Source: Akanthomyces muscarius
Lineage: Eukaryota; Ascomycota; Sordariomycetes; Hypocreales; Cordycipitaceae
Direction: 5' to 3'
Assembly (NCBI RefSeq): GCF_028009165.1
Contig: NC_079246.1
Coordinates: 3,472,001 to 3,536,000, forward strand
DNA: 64,000 nucleotides
The translations under genes were made by a program, and so were the position numbers. Positions 45,570 through 56,938 of this stretch are shown here, piece after piece (the stretch's first letter is position 1; each line of letters opens with the position of its first letter). The notes beneath the pieces were generated by a model, which was not told the origin of the DNA, ran no database searches, and saw nothing but the letters and a program-made list of their open reading frames with translations.

Positions 45570-47010
45570 GTCGTAGGATATATGGGATACAGGAGTCCGC
45601 GATATCGATGCTTGGGCAGACAGCGTGGTTATAATTTATGTATATTTTAAATAGTGGCAAAATGAAATATTATGCAGCCATATAATCCACTAGTACTTCC
45701 GCAACTACCAGTGCGGAACCTTTTTTTAGTGGCGGAGTTTCCTATGTTGAGATCTTCCTCTCCATTTGATGCGGAGCAAGCAGGTGCTTCGCAGGCTGCA
45801 AAAAGGCCAGGTACTTTGCAGTTTTAGGAAAAATTCACTTTGGAGAAGTACCGCAGCGAAGACCACTACGAGTGTCTACTTCTTGTAGCACTAATCTGGC
45901 ATTCTGATTAGACCTTTCAGGTAACTAGCTCTTAGTTCTTAGTGGGTTTCATGACCCGCTCCTCCTCCGCAGTTAAAGGGATAAGGTTTCACTTTAGTAT
46001 TGTTCAAATTTCGCTGCGTCGCTTCATTCGTCGTCATTAATTTTGTATTTGTAAGCTAAAGCATCAGTGGTTACCCGTGTATTATAAACGCAAGGCAGCC
46101 GAGTCGGCGGAAGAGCGGCCAGCAAGGACAGTTGTAAGTGGTAAGCAGCCTGAAAGAAGGGTCATAATACAACTACTCACTGTGATTAGCATGACTAGTA
46201 CCATCAGGTAGACTGCGTACTATCTAAGGCGAGTAGAGGTGTACAATAAAAAGTATTTCTTTTAAGCTAGCTCGGCGCATAGAATCGCTAGCTTTAAAAA
46301 GAGCCCGTTTACGAGAGCAGCCTCACACCTGCTCTTTCAGGGACAGACATGAAAGACAATAAAAACTGCCATGGAGCGAGGACTGAACTCGACATAATGC
46401 TTTGGCAGATCAAGAGGCGAGCTACCCTACAGGTCTTCCCGCTTCGAAACCGCTTCATCATTTGCCATTGCCGCGTCTCTCGTCGGCTCCTTACTGTGCG
46501 CTGCTGCGACCGTGTTGTTCCTATCCGCCACCAGCCGCGTCGTGACGGGCCAGAGCCTCTGCGCATTATCGCATTCGTCTTGACTGTGTTGAACATCCTC
46601 CTAGAAAATCTCTGTAGTTACTGCCATGCTGTAACCTCATGTGAAGCTTGGCGGGGTTGGGGTCAAGCAGCTGTGGTGACAACCAGACAGTCACAATGTC
46701 ATCAGGCGTAATTCTCGTTGCGACGGTCGAGAACGGGAAACAACAGCTGCGTATGCGCTTTATTTTCAAGCAGCATCGGAGGCAAGCGCAACGTCGTACA
46801 GTAGGCAAGCCCTGCTGGTACACCCATGTTTAGTCGATGGCTAGTGGATCCTCGGAGCTTGTCGGTTTTAGTTGGTTGTTGTCGCGCTGAAAGAATACAC
46901 CCTTGTATGTTATCCCTTACGTGTGACAACTGGTGCTGGCAGTGTCACGACTTTCCATCACAGCATCCCTTTTTGGCTTCTCGACGTCTTTCATCCAGCA
47001 ATCCGCCACT
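45570..47010. other. Intergenic, AT-rich, possible transposon remnants
   Basis: About 1.4 kb without a supported gene. A perfect 7-base inverted repeat TTCCGCA...TGCGGAA with an 8-base spacer lies at 45697-45718, followed by repeated GCGGAG-like words. This could be the edge of a DNA-transposon remnant, but no transposase frame is present. Confidence 0.35.
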
Positions 47011-48809
47011 ATGGGGTCTCGCTCAGCAACCCGGTCGTCGCTGGCGTGTGTGCAATGTCGCAATCAACACCTCAAGTGCGACTCCGTCCGCCCAATCTGC
47101 GCTCGTTGCCTGACCCTTTCCAAACCTTGCTCGTACCCTGATTCGCGTCGAGGCGGACGGCTGGGCACTGCGGCAGAACGAGCACAGACGCGGCGAGTCG
47201 CGCTGCCCAACTCTCCAGGCACAGCTATGCCGTCTAGCGCCGACTCCTCCCCGAGTGGTGCGTCTGGCGGTACAGCACTGCGACACGTACCTTTGAGTGA
47301 CACGGCATCGATACCCTCGGACACTATGCCACGGGAGACCGACATTGACAGCCGTCTACTGGATCTTTACTACCAATATTTTCATCCAAGCCACCCATTT
47401 GTGCTCCCCCAAAGAGCGCTCCGAGCAAGGTTACAAAGCTGCGAATCCTCTAGTCTTCGACAGCTTGCCAACGTCATGCGATACATCGGCTCGTTCTACG
47501 CAGAGTCCCTCCCCGAGAGCACAGAGTACGAAGAACATGTCGACTACACCACAATGGACGGTTTCACAGTACAAGCCACCTTGTTGTTAGCGCTGGCCAA
47601 GAGCATGTGCGACGACAGCGCCGGGGCCACCGGGCTGCTAGCTCTCGCCATTGCGCAGGCGACAGGTATAGGAATGAATACAATTGACTTTGCGAATGCA
47701 GTGGTCGGACTAGATCCCGTGCTCGCGGAGAGCTGGCGGCGCACCTGGTGGATGATTTACGTCGTCGATACCCAGTTTGCCATTATTCGCTGGGACTTTC
47801 ACCAGTTGCTTGCCGACCACACCCCAGAGGTCGACTTGCCCTGTGATGAAGCCAGGTACAATCGCTTGGTATGCCCAGCTCAAGTTTGAGCCGAGTACCT
47901 GCTAACCGTTCATTTAGGATATACCCATGACATCGCCCTCGTTCAAGGAGTATCAGAACCGAGAATATGCCTTGCTTGAGCAGACGTACTCCTCTTTTGC
48001 CTACTACATAGAGGCCAGCTCCATATACGCGTCGTCCTTGCAAGCATCTACGCAGTATAAAAGCATACCCCATGCGGAGACAGTCTGCAGTGACTGGGAA
48101 GCCACTATTGTCAGCTGGTTTTTGATGCTCCCACCCCATCTACGTGAGCTTCCTGTAAAGTCAACTGTGTCCGATCAACTTATGTTCCAGGCACACATGA
48201 TGATGCACACGTAAGTTGGGCGTGGACCATGCGCCGGTGCCTGGCTATCTTTATTGGATCTTTTAACACGATCGCAGATCTCTGGCTTTTATTCACAGGC
48301 CGCTATCTAGTTTACAGTATGACTCCGCGGAAGAGCGCTCTAGCTGTCGCCCGCCGCCTCCGCCGTTAAACACAAGCATCAATCCCATCGATGCGTCCAA
48401 GCACGAGGAGCACTCAACGAAGCTGTTCCAGGCAATTCGAAAACAAAACCAATGTCTCGTATTGCTTCCAATACGGGCCGTACAGCTATCACCGTTCGTC
48501 ATCTGTATGATCGCCTGCTGCACCATCGCCCACCTTGTAGGCTGCAAAGTGGCCTTTGACGCTGAGGAGACTAGGGCAGCGCGGTCCCGAATTCGAGTCA
48601 CACTTGGGACACTGAAGCATTACGAGGATATCTGGCCGCGGGCAAAACGAATGATACGAGAACTGAAGCTCATTGCCAATGATATATTGCAGGCAGAGGC
48701 TCTATGCGCAGCACCACCCGTGGCAAAGGTCTCATTCCCCGCTTCAGAGGAAAGCCTTTTCGTCAGCATGCTGGGAGAACAATGGATGAATCCCTTTGAG
48801 ACAGCGTGA
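47011..48809 (+). CDS. Zn(II)2Cys6 transcription factor
   Basis: join(47011..47868, 47918..48210, 48278..48809), 560 residues. The start is ATG 47011 (MGSRSATRSSLACVQC), chosen because the frame upstream has no ATG. The zinc cluster CVQCRNQHLKCDSVRPICARCLTLSKPC begins at residue 14. A Ser-rich linker follows, then the fungal-specific regulator domain (DLYYQYFHPSHPFVLPQRAL, LALAIAQATGIGMN, ESWRRTWWMIYVVDTQFA). Introns are 49 bases (GTATGC..TTTAG, phase 0) and 67 bases (GTAAGT..CGCAG, phase 2). The conserved YYQYFHPSHPFVLP and RRTWWMIYVVD blocks are typical of this regulator group. Targets are unknown; the DHA1 transporter that ends 0.33 kb downstream is convergent with it. Confidence 0.88.
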
Positions 48810-49137
48810 GACGACAGGCGACCGCACATTAATATACACATTCGTCGTGTCCCGCTCTATCTTGGCTGTTCCACTGGCTACATCCTCCAGGCTGCCTACA
48901 TGGTAGCCCAATTGCTTGAGCACCCGTGCCTCGAGGTTAGTACAGTCACGCCAATCTCGAGTCTAGGTGTATTTAAGCGACAGACGCTTAAATTTGAGTC
49001 AATCGCACGTTGGTATCCAAAAAACTGCCAATCCACATGCCATGCTTCAGAAAAGATGATTGATGATTATTATTGATGAGGGGAGACTCTACAATCGCAG
49101 CATAATCGCATTCTTAGGTTTTGTTTCTGTTCGATAT
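48810..49137. other. Convergent 3' regions
   Basis: About 0.33 kb between the stop of the regulator and the stop of the transporter on the other strand. Nothing seen. Confidence 0.5.
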
Positions 49138-51028
49138 CTAATGCACGGTAAATTTGCTACGCTTTCGGAGCTTGTCGCCGTGCAAATAAAGATACCAGAA
49201 GCCCGCAACGCCGATAGCACTGATGGCTGCTAGAAGACTACATCCCTTTCCGATGCCTAGATTCAGGTACAGCGGCCGACCAAACAAGATGGCCGCTGTG
49301 GCGAAAGAACTTCGAAGCGCGTCATTCGCCGCGAATAGACTGGCAGCATATTGCGGGTAGCTGAGCGGGAGGTGGATGAAGATACCGAGCCCAACGACGA
49401 ATGAGCATCCACAAACAATGACAATGCCCAGAGTAGGCACAGGCCATGGCACCGATGCACGTGCCGCCCAGCCAAAGAGGAAGAGGCCAATGGGGAAGCC
49501 AAAGACACCAATCAAACCAGGTTTGAGGAACGTTTCTTGCACATCGAAAGTGCCGAGCTGCCTGAAGCGTGGCTCGGTGGTAAGTCGATACCAGAGGCAA
49601 TACCATACTGCACCCAGGATGCATGCGATGAGTACACAAAGAAAGACTGCACCCGTGTCGCCTGTACCCATGCCGTAGATCTTAGGGTACACGAGTGGGA
49701 AGACTTCAAAGAATGAGTAGTAGATGCCGTAGGTGAATGATGTCTGTGAGTATGGATTAGTCCACTGCGGGTGCTGGGATCGGGGTAATTGGTAGGCCCA
49801 TTTTACGTATAGGTTTGCGAAGGCAATGGCGGGATCCTTGATGGTAATCTCAAACGGCTTAATGAGGGCCATCCTGGCCATGTCCCCTCGAGACAGGATT
49901 CGCGCGCCTTTCGCTTTGTAGCCAGAATTGCCCGTTTCCTGACGAAGGCGCTTGGCCTTGTAATGGAGCAAAGTAGGTGTTGCGGTTTCGGGCAAGAATG
50001 CAAATAACAGAACAAACACCAGTCCGGACAGCCAGACAATTTCCCACATTGACCAACGCCAGCTAAATAATGTGGTCAGCCCAGTCCCCAATAAGATGAG
50101 CAGAACCTACCCTCTATCCACAACGGCGTAGCCGGAAAGCAACGGTCCCAGCGCAGGCCCTGCGTACATGGCTCCTGACCAGGCCGACATGGCATACGGG
50201 ATTTTTATAACAGATAGCTATACATTGTCAGCACCCAAAACAGGTTTATAGTACTTGACGCGTGACCAACTAACCATGTCGCTCAAGGAGGCCGCCCCAG
50301 TCGCCAGGCATGGACTGCCAAAGAAGCCTTGAAGAAATCGCACGACAATAAACCCAGCAAAATTGCGGCACGTCGATGCGACGACTGAGAGAATCAAGTA
50401 AATGGCAAAAGTGATTATATATATAGGATTGCGGCCGATTTGCTGAATTTCACTCAACGGCGAGAAGAGCAAGGGCCCAAGGCCATCTATCCGCACAAAG
50501 GTTAGCATAGGCAAAGTTGTGAGGTGGAAACCCGCGCATGACTTACACCCAAGAACATACATGGCGAGACCAAGAGATGCGAGGGTCTCTGAAACGCCAA
50601 ATTCCTCTCTCAGCTGCCTAGATTGCTGTTTTAGTGGTGTGACTTTTTTTTACCTAGTAATAGCTGGGGCGCAAGTCTCATACGCGGTGCTTGGGACATA
50701 GATGGAGGATCCGCAGTACACGGTGAAAGTGTACAGACTAAATGGTGAGTTAGCAGGCGGCGCGAGTTTGAAAACTTTGCCAATCTGACCATATCAATGC
50801 GGACACAAACAACTTTCTTCCTGTCGACCAGTTCTGGGGGTTCTCACGGTCGTTTTCGGAAGACCTGGTCAATAGCCAGTTAGCGGACAGGTTCAGAGCG
50901 AACACAGGTGAAGAGCGCTGTGCGAGGCGTGCTTGCCAGTCAACCAGTATCATGTCATGGCCATGCTTGTGGTCTGAGTTTGAAGACGCCGAGATTACAG
51001 AGGACAGCGGTGCATGACTAGGGTGCAT
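49138..51028 (-). CDS. DHA1-type MFS transporter (polyamine/drug type)
   Basis: complement(join(49138..49743, 49807..50062, 50111..50217, 50275..50486, 50547..50617, 50684..50737, 50790..51028)), 514 residues. All six introns (48-66 bases) are GT-AG and frame-consistent. Diagnostic blocks are ENPQNWSTGRKLFVSALI, GSSIYVPSTA, LGLAMYVLGYGLGPLLFSPL, RFLQGFFGSPCLATG, YAGPALGPLLSGYAV, RWSMWEIVWLSG and FLPETATPTLLHYKAKRLR, the pattern of TPO/FLR-type 12-helix drug:H+ antiporters. The N-terminal start is uncertain (ATG 51028 or 50953), and a further 72-base GC-AG intron inside exon 1 is possible. It probably exports a toxic or secondary metabolite; substrate unknown. Confidence 0.87.
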
Positions 51029-51295
51029 GAGCCATCTATATCTCGAGACAAATCGTATTGTGCCGCCGAGAGCTGTATTTCTCAAGTATTCGGAGACGAG
51101 CATGTTGGCGGATCAGAGCGGCGTACGAAGAGCTCAATGGGTGCCAATAAACGTGAAAGGTTCCACGGGGCACCCTCGGCCTTTTAAAGCTCACTCGGTC
51201 GGAGTCCATGGGGAAGAAAGGAAAAGAAAACTGCAAACTTTCGCTTTTGCTCTTCAGGTATCGCCTATTCGGGTGTATCTTTGGTTAGAGAGCCG

Positions 51296-51844
51296 ATGGA
51301 CAGCCACTCCGGAGATGGGCTTCCATTCGGCCCCACACGGACTGCACCGGCTATTCGGACGTCCTTTGCACATAACTTGAGTAGTTACCCAACCGTGGAA
51401 CATAATCTCGGATCTTTGTTCGCGATCTGGCCCAATTTGGGGAAAAAATCAGCTGAGCTAGAGCATTATGGAGTTCTGAACCATGGCAACGTTCCAATGT
51501 CCATTATCGTTGTTCAGAACTGTGATGCAGCAAAAGCACTTGCAACGATTATTAGTGCACTTCACGTTCTGCTCAGGCCCTGGGCCAAGGTTTATGCTTG
51601 CGTTTTGGGGCAAACAAGGAACGTTTGGCTTAACGGTCCGACTTTCTTGGAGCTCGGTTCAGTGCTGCACTCTCACATTCGCTTGCAACTGGTTGGACAG
51701 GCGGCCCAAGACGCAAATCACATCATGGGAACAAGCTACACTAGCGTCTCCATAGCTGCAAGCGCTGCGGCGGAAATGATGCTCAAATACTGGTACTATG
51801 GGATTATGTACTTTATCGGTATCATTATCCTGGCCCATCACTAA
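51296..51844 (+). CDS. Uncertain open frame, hypothetical protein
   Basis: An uninterrupted frame of 182 codons from ATG 51296. It contains LATIISALHVLLRP and a C-terminal hydrophobic stretch YGIMYFIGIIILA but no recognised domain, intron or promoter element. It could be a chance frame. I keep it because it is the only long frame in the ~0.9 kb between the transporter start and the small secreted protein. Confidence 0.2.
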   Translation: MDSHSGDGLPFGPTRTAPAIRTSFAHNLSSYPTVEHNLGSLFAIWPNLGKKSAELEHYGVLNHGNVPMSIIVVQNCDAAKALATIISALHVLLRPWAKVYACVLGQTRNVWLNGPTFLELGSVLHSHIRLQLVGQAAQDANHIMGTSYTSVSIAASAAAEMMLKYWYYGIMYFIGIIILAHH

Positions 51845-51947
51845 CAAGGGCTGCCTTTACCGGTGTACAAAACCCCCCAAAACGTGCGTCAACTAGATCA
51901 CAGCTCGCACTGCGGATCTGCCAGGCAGGCACACTTGGCCGCCTTGT

Positions 51948-52259
51948 TTAGCAATCAACATGCATAGAGGCAGCGATTGCATCAGGGTCATTCAAGCAAT
52001 GGTAGGGTGTCCAGTAGCCCATGTTGCCGCCGTCGCAGCGTGGACGAGATGTCACCATCATCCCCTCGGCGTCAACAATTGCATAGCTTCTCATGCGCGG
52101 GTTGTACGGTATGATGACACATCCATTGCATGTCTGCCCTTCCTGCCAAACGATAGGTCCGGAGCAATTCGACGACGCATACCCCAGGACGTTTGCCACG
52201 GTTCCGCCGATCGCATGGCAAACAACAATCGACGATACTGACGCAAGGTGGTACTTCAT
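51948..52259 (-). CDS. Small secreted cysteine-rich protein
   Basis: Single exon, 103 residues. The N-terminus MKYHLASVSSIVVCHAIGGT is a signal peptide (cleavage expected near residue 22). The mature part has six cysteines (ASSNC, QTCNGC, PRCDGG, YHCLND and the C-terminal VDC), enough for three disulfides, and is otherwise polar with several Gly, Pro and Tyr. A TATA element lies ~145 bases upstream on the same strand. Size, secretion and even cysteine number fit an effector-like or antimicrobial-type fungal protein, but no family is recognised. Confidence 0.7.
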   Translation of the reverse strand: MKYHLASVSSIVVCHAIGGTVANVLGYASSNCSGPIVWQEGQTCNGCVIIPYNPRMRSYAIVDAEGMMVTSRPRCDGGNMGYWTPYHCLNDPDAIAASMHVDC

Positions 52260-52402
52260 GATGGACAGTTATCTCCGTAGCAGAGCAGAAGTGACGATGC
52301 TTAAAATGGCAAGAAAGAGAGGATGTAGTGTATTCAATGGGTGTAGTGAATGAATTGATGAGATGGCTGGGATCGGGCTATGCAGGAGGGAGTAGGATGA
52401 CC

Positions 52403-52408
52403 TTTATA
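52403..52408 (-). promoter_or_regulatory. TATA element of the cysteine-rich protein gene
   Basis: TATAAA on the minus strand, about 145 bases before ATG 52259. Confidence 0.45.
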
Positions 52409-53566
52409 CAAGGCATACCGTTGTTCAGCTGTCAGACTTGTGGTCGCATTCATCCGCTTCGCATATCGTATTCATCGTGTTCGAGCGTGTCGTCGTCAAC
52501 AGGGTAAGCGAACGAAGGCATGCTGTGCGACGAGAAGTCATTGGCTAGGCTGGCACCGGCCGCAGTAGCGGAGCGGGTTGTTTTGGAAATTGCGACTCAG
52601 CCGCGACCAATCCCGCAAAAAAGGTGGTAGAATGAGAAGTGATTGTCGCTCCTGTCTGGCTACGCTGGAAACTGGCGTGCTAGCGGCTCGTCGCCACTCG
52701 ATCGCAAGGCTCGAGAACAATACTTTCTCAGAAGCTAACATGTTGGAGGGCAGGCCTGGTATTTTCTGCCTTGGAACTTAAATCTGCATTGTCGTACTGT
52801 CCCAATCGCGGTTATGTGCCTTTGAGAAAGGAAAAAAATGAACAACACCGTGAAAATTAATATTGATGCGCGCGTCAAGTTTTGTCCAACTCAAAGACTG
52901 TCCGACGTTTCATCATTTCTCTTCTTCTGTTCTCCTCCCGAAATACAGAGCACTGCAACAGCACTAGTCGAATGTGTTCCTTAGCTCCCGCCGCTGAATG
53001 TTCCGTCAGGGTAGCCGTGTTCGTACAGGCAATCACCGCACTACCCAGTTGGAAACATGTCCACGGGCATACTTATACTTTAATGATATGCCGTAGGCGA
53101 CATGCTTCATCTTGCCTACATACGTGTTTTCTTTTCCTCGTCGTTTCGCTATGATGGTCATGAAAAGAGGAACCATGAGCGTAGCATTTACACTTGTTGC
53201 AGCTAGTATAGCATAAAGCAAAAACAGCCTCGCCAAGTTGTGTGCAGTTTAATTGATACCAGGTCTCCCCCGTATGTCATTATCAGCTGGGTGCGAAAAT
53301 GGTCGCCTGCCGCCAATCGGGGTTGTCGCGTCGAGGAAACGCGAGCAATACGGCAAAGCTTAGACACAACAGGGCGACGCATCATGCGTACTGTGAGGCA
53401 CATAATATAACTAGACTATAATTTGGGACTCGTGTTGTGTGACGGGCAGGCAGAACGTAGTTCGGGCCGTCGCAGGGTAATGTGGTAGAGTAGAGACACT
53501 CACGACGTTTTCAAGATTAAACTAAAGAAAACAACCGTAGAATAGGCACAAACTCCATCCCAGAAA
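52409..53566. other. Intergenic region, no gene supported
   Basis: About 1.2 kb that separates the accessory genes on the left from the catabolic cluster on the right. Only short frames are present. Confidence 0.45.
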
Positions 53567-55104
53567 TTATCTATGAATGCCAGCGCTGCGCTTCGCAGAC
53601 CGCGCAAGCAGCACATGCAGCGACAGGTAGGCCAGCACGCCCGTCAAGCACAGGCCGCTGATGACACCAAAGCCAGTCAGGTACTTTGGGCTGTCTTTAG
53701 ATGGAAACAGATAAGCACCATATATCTGCGCCAAGTTTCCCATGGCATTCACGAGTGCGAGCGACACCGCCTTTGTCTCGTTTGGCATGGACGAAAACGT
53801 CACCGAAGCGTACGAAAGTGCCAGGCCATTCGACGCCCACAGACCCGAAGCCATGATGACAAGAAGAGCGTATCGTGCCTTGACATTGTAAATGGCGCAT
53901 ATGATAATGGAGCAGAGCATTGCGACACTCATCATGGCACCAAGAATTACACCCCGCCATTTGGAATTCTTGTCGGCGACGTAGCCGATGATGGCGGTCG
54001 TGACAAATGCTACACCGAAGATGGGAACGGTCATGTACTGCGCGTCTTTTCCCTTGAAGCCAAGTCCTTGAACCAATGTTGGGTAGAAATAAGATAGAGT
54101 GGATGATCCGACAATGGCCTGTGAAACAGTTAGCGATCGACTCTAGATCTGGAAGTACAAAAAGTCCAGGCATGCACTCACCATGTAACCGATAATCAGC
54201 AGCCAGGTCCTCCAATTAATCACACTCAGCTTCAGAGCCTGCAAGTGGCTCAAATGCGGCTCTTCTTCCGTCGGTCGACTTTTCGCATCGATTTCCAGTC
54301 TCCGAATCGCCAAGCTCCTCTCCGCCGCGTTGAGCTTGCGCGCCGACGTGTTGCTCGGAAAGTCGGGCAGGATAAAGGCGGCGGCAATGGCAACGACCAT
54401 GGTGCCCGCGCCCTCGACGATGAACAGCCAGCGCCAGCCGACGAGCCCATGCGCCTCGTGGAGACCACTCGTGATGGAGCCGGCGAGAAGGCCGCCAAAG
54501 GCGCCGGACAGGATGGCGGCGGAGATGTACACGGCGAAGCGCTTGCTCTGCTCCTCCTTGCGGTACCAGGACGACAGAATCATGAGGATGCCGGGCGCGA
54601 AGCCGGACTCGAGCAGGCCCATGACGAAGCGAAAGGCGACAAAGGCGCCGTAGCTGGGCGTAAAGGCCATGCCGACGGTGACGGCGCCCCACAGGAACAT
54701 GATGGTGGCGAGGTACCGGCTTGGTCGGGTGCGGGTGAGAATCATGTTGGAAGGGACTTCAAAGACGACGTAGCTGACGAAAAAGACGGTCAGGGCGATG
54801 GAGTATCTATTCGAGTCTAGGTTGAGGTCTTTGTCCATTCCGGCAATCTTGGCATTTCCGATGCTGCAATCTCTGGTTAGTAAGTGAACGAGAAGGATCA
54901 TCAGAGACGTGAGACTTGCTTGGTTCTGTCCATGTACGATAGCAAGTACATGAACCACATGCATGGCAGAATGTACCAGTCAATCTTGCGCACGAGCTTC
55001 TTCTCTCGCTCCAGTTCTTCTGGGGTTAGGGCATCAACCATGACGGGCGCGTCATCATACTTTTCCAAGACATCGTGGTGTTCACAGCTCGGATGTTTCT
55101 CCAT
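53567..55104 (-). CDS. ACS-family (Dal5-like) MFS transporter of the catabolic cluster
   Basis: complement(join(53567..54118, 54182..54863, 54920..55104)), 472 residues. Exon 1 ends in YLLSYMDRT and is joined to IGNAKIAGMDKDL, giving the hallmark DRTNIGNAK of the anion:cation symporter (allantoate permease-like) family. Further blocks are SYVVFEVPSNMILTRTRPSR, FVMGLLESGFAPGILMILSS and WRWLFIVEGAGTMVVAIAAA. The first intron (54864-54919) is of the rare GC-AG type, with GCAAGT donor; the second (54119-54181) is GT-AG. Known members import carboxylates, vitamins and ureides with protons across the plasma membrane. Divergent from the dehydrogenase gene with a shared 0.62-kb promoter, so it is probably the uptake step of the pathway encoded to its right. 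Confidence 0.9.
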
Positions 55105-55726
55105 GGTGATATGTGATGGTCGTTTTGTTTTTGCGAGTCAGATCATTCAGTGACCGAGGCAGCCTAGTCGGAGCACAAGCTTTCTTGAACTTGAACGAAC
55201 GAGTTGCTCTCTTTATGTTTTCTCAAATATTCAGCCGCCGCCAGCGGCTGGATGACTGCCGAAGGGAAAAGTACAAGGGAATGGTTTGACATGGCTGAGT
55301 GACGAGTCTCGTTGCCGACTGACGGTTGAGTACATCGTGGGGACCCCACACCGTTATTGCAACTAGTTTTCTGGGGTAGTTGTGGGGGAGCTGGGGTGGT
55401 CTGATTTAGACCGCGTCTCGCGCACCAGATGCCGTAGGTTATTCGGCATTTGATGGGAAGCCTACAAATGGCCTCGTGTCGCGGACAGCCTCGCGCTGAA
55501 TGCCGCCACCGCCACCACTACAAACCGTTTACCGCGCGACTCGTGTAAGTCAGGAGCCGACCGTGTGCTTGGCGGCTGCGTTGGCTGGACAGAGCCATAT
55601 AGACACACTTCTACGCACTATATCTAGTCCTGAAGGTGGAATTAGCAAGATACTATTATTTTTCTCCCTTCCAACTCCTTTCTTCTTCATCCCCAACTCG
55701 ACAGAAATTACCCTTGCCTGGACACA
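55105..55726. promoter_or_regulatory. Divergent promoter, transporter / dehydrogenase
   Basis: Shared 5' region of the ACS transporter (-) and the dehydrogenase (+). It holds the cluster element at 55409-55422 and a looser copy with TGTCGCGGACA near 55477-55487. Confidence 0.6.
55409..55422 (+). promoter_or_regulatory. Cluster element GACCGCGTCTCGCG, copy 1
   Basis: The 14-base word is identical to the copy at 61074-61087, and its first 12 bases are identical to the inverse of 57685-57696. It contains CCGCG-TCT-CGCGC, a near-palindrome of CCG/CGG half-sites as bound by Zn2Cys6 regulators. Function is inferred. Confidence 0.6.
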
Positions 55727-56690
55727 ATGGTCGCCGCAGCCAATGGCACAGTCGCGCCCGATGGCGGCGCCGCGCCCCAGCCCACAGCTTTGAGCACGCT
55801 CCCTGGGCCGAACCACGACTGGAGTGTGTCTCTCAAAAACAAAGTTATTGCCAGTGCGCAGCAATTTAATACTGAACGAAAGTTATTGCATACTGACATT
55901 AAATAGTCACAGGCGCTAATCAGGGCATTGGCCTGGCCCTTGCCGAGGTGTGTATGGCCAACGACGCCGCCTGCGTTTTTAGCCTCGACATTTCCGAGCC
56001 GGCCGAGGATTTCGCGGCGTTGTCGAAGCGCTTCCCTGGCCGTCTCGAGTTTCAGCACTGTGACGTGACAAAGGAGGAGAGCGTGCAGGCCGCGCTCGAT
56101 ACCATTGTCGCCAAGAAGCACCGCTTCGACGGCATGGTGGCCAATGCCGGCGCCACGAAGCACCAGCCCGCACTAGACTTTACGATGGACCAGGTCAAGA
56201 GGCTGTTTGAGTTGAATGTGTATGGCTCGTGGAACTGTGCCACGGCCGCGGCGAGGACTTTTATCAAGCTCGGATGCAAGGGCAGCATTGTCTTTACGGC
56301 GAGTATGACTTCATACCGACCGAATCGTGTAAGTAAAGAAATTGAGCGCTGTGCTTATGTGTGCTAACCGAAGCAAATTAGGCGGCTCCATCGGCGCCGT
56401 ACGGCGCGACAAAGGGAGCGGTGCGGAACATGACGCACACTCTGGCCATGGAGTGGGCAAAATATGGAATTCGCGTCAACAGCATCTCGCCGGGATTTGT
56501 CAAGACGGCATTGACATATTATGTTGAAGAGGACCCGGAATGGGGCACCAAGATGAAGAATTATGGTGGAATGCCGCGGTTGGCTTTGCCGCAGGAGCTT
56601 GGCGGGGCGTACGTGTATTTGCTGAGCGAGACGTCGACGTATACCACGGGCATCGATATTCCGATAGCTGGCATTGTCGGAGCGTGGTAA
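55727..56690 (+). CDS. Short-chain dehydrogenase/reductase (polyol type)
   Basis: join(55727..55853, 55907..56328, 56382..56690), 285 residues. TGANQGIG (44-51) is the NAD(P)-binding loop, NAGA (120-123) follows, and the catalytic set is Ser173 (FTASMTS), Tyr188 and Lys192 (YGATK). The end of the protein (TGIDIPIAGIVGAW) is typical of fungal sorbose/arabinitol/mannitol-dehydrogenase-like SDRs, tetrameric cytosolic enzymes that interconvert polyols and ketoses. The N-terminal 40 residues precede the fold and are Ala/Pro-rich. Intron 1 uses a GTGCGC donor, intron 2 GTAAGT. Next to a transporter, an isomerase, an aldolase and a DAK-type kinase, the likely job is oxidation of an imported polyol to its ketose. 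Confidence 0.9.
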
Positions 56691-56938
56691 AAATGATGTG
56701 AGAATAGGAGTATATATTTTGCTGAGATGAATACAATGTCGATTTACCTAGCTGTTGCTGATGTAAGTGCTCACCCCCGGCGGGACAACACAAGCGTGCC
56801 TTGCAATGGTTACAATTGTGCAGAATTAAAAAGGAATAGAAACAATTCCCATCGCATATGTATATTTAGTTCAACGTTTGAATGTTTTTCGACGCAATTT
56901 AGGACAGTTTTAGGTTGTCAAGTGTCGGACCATCTCCA

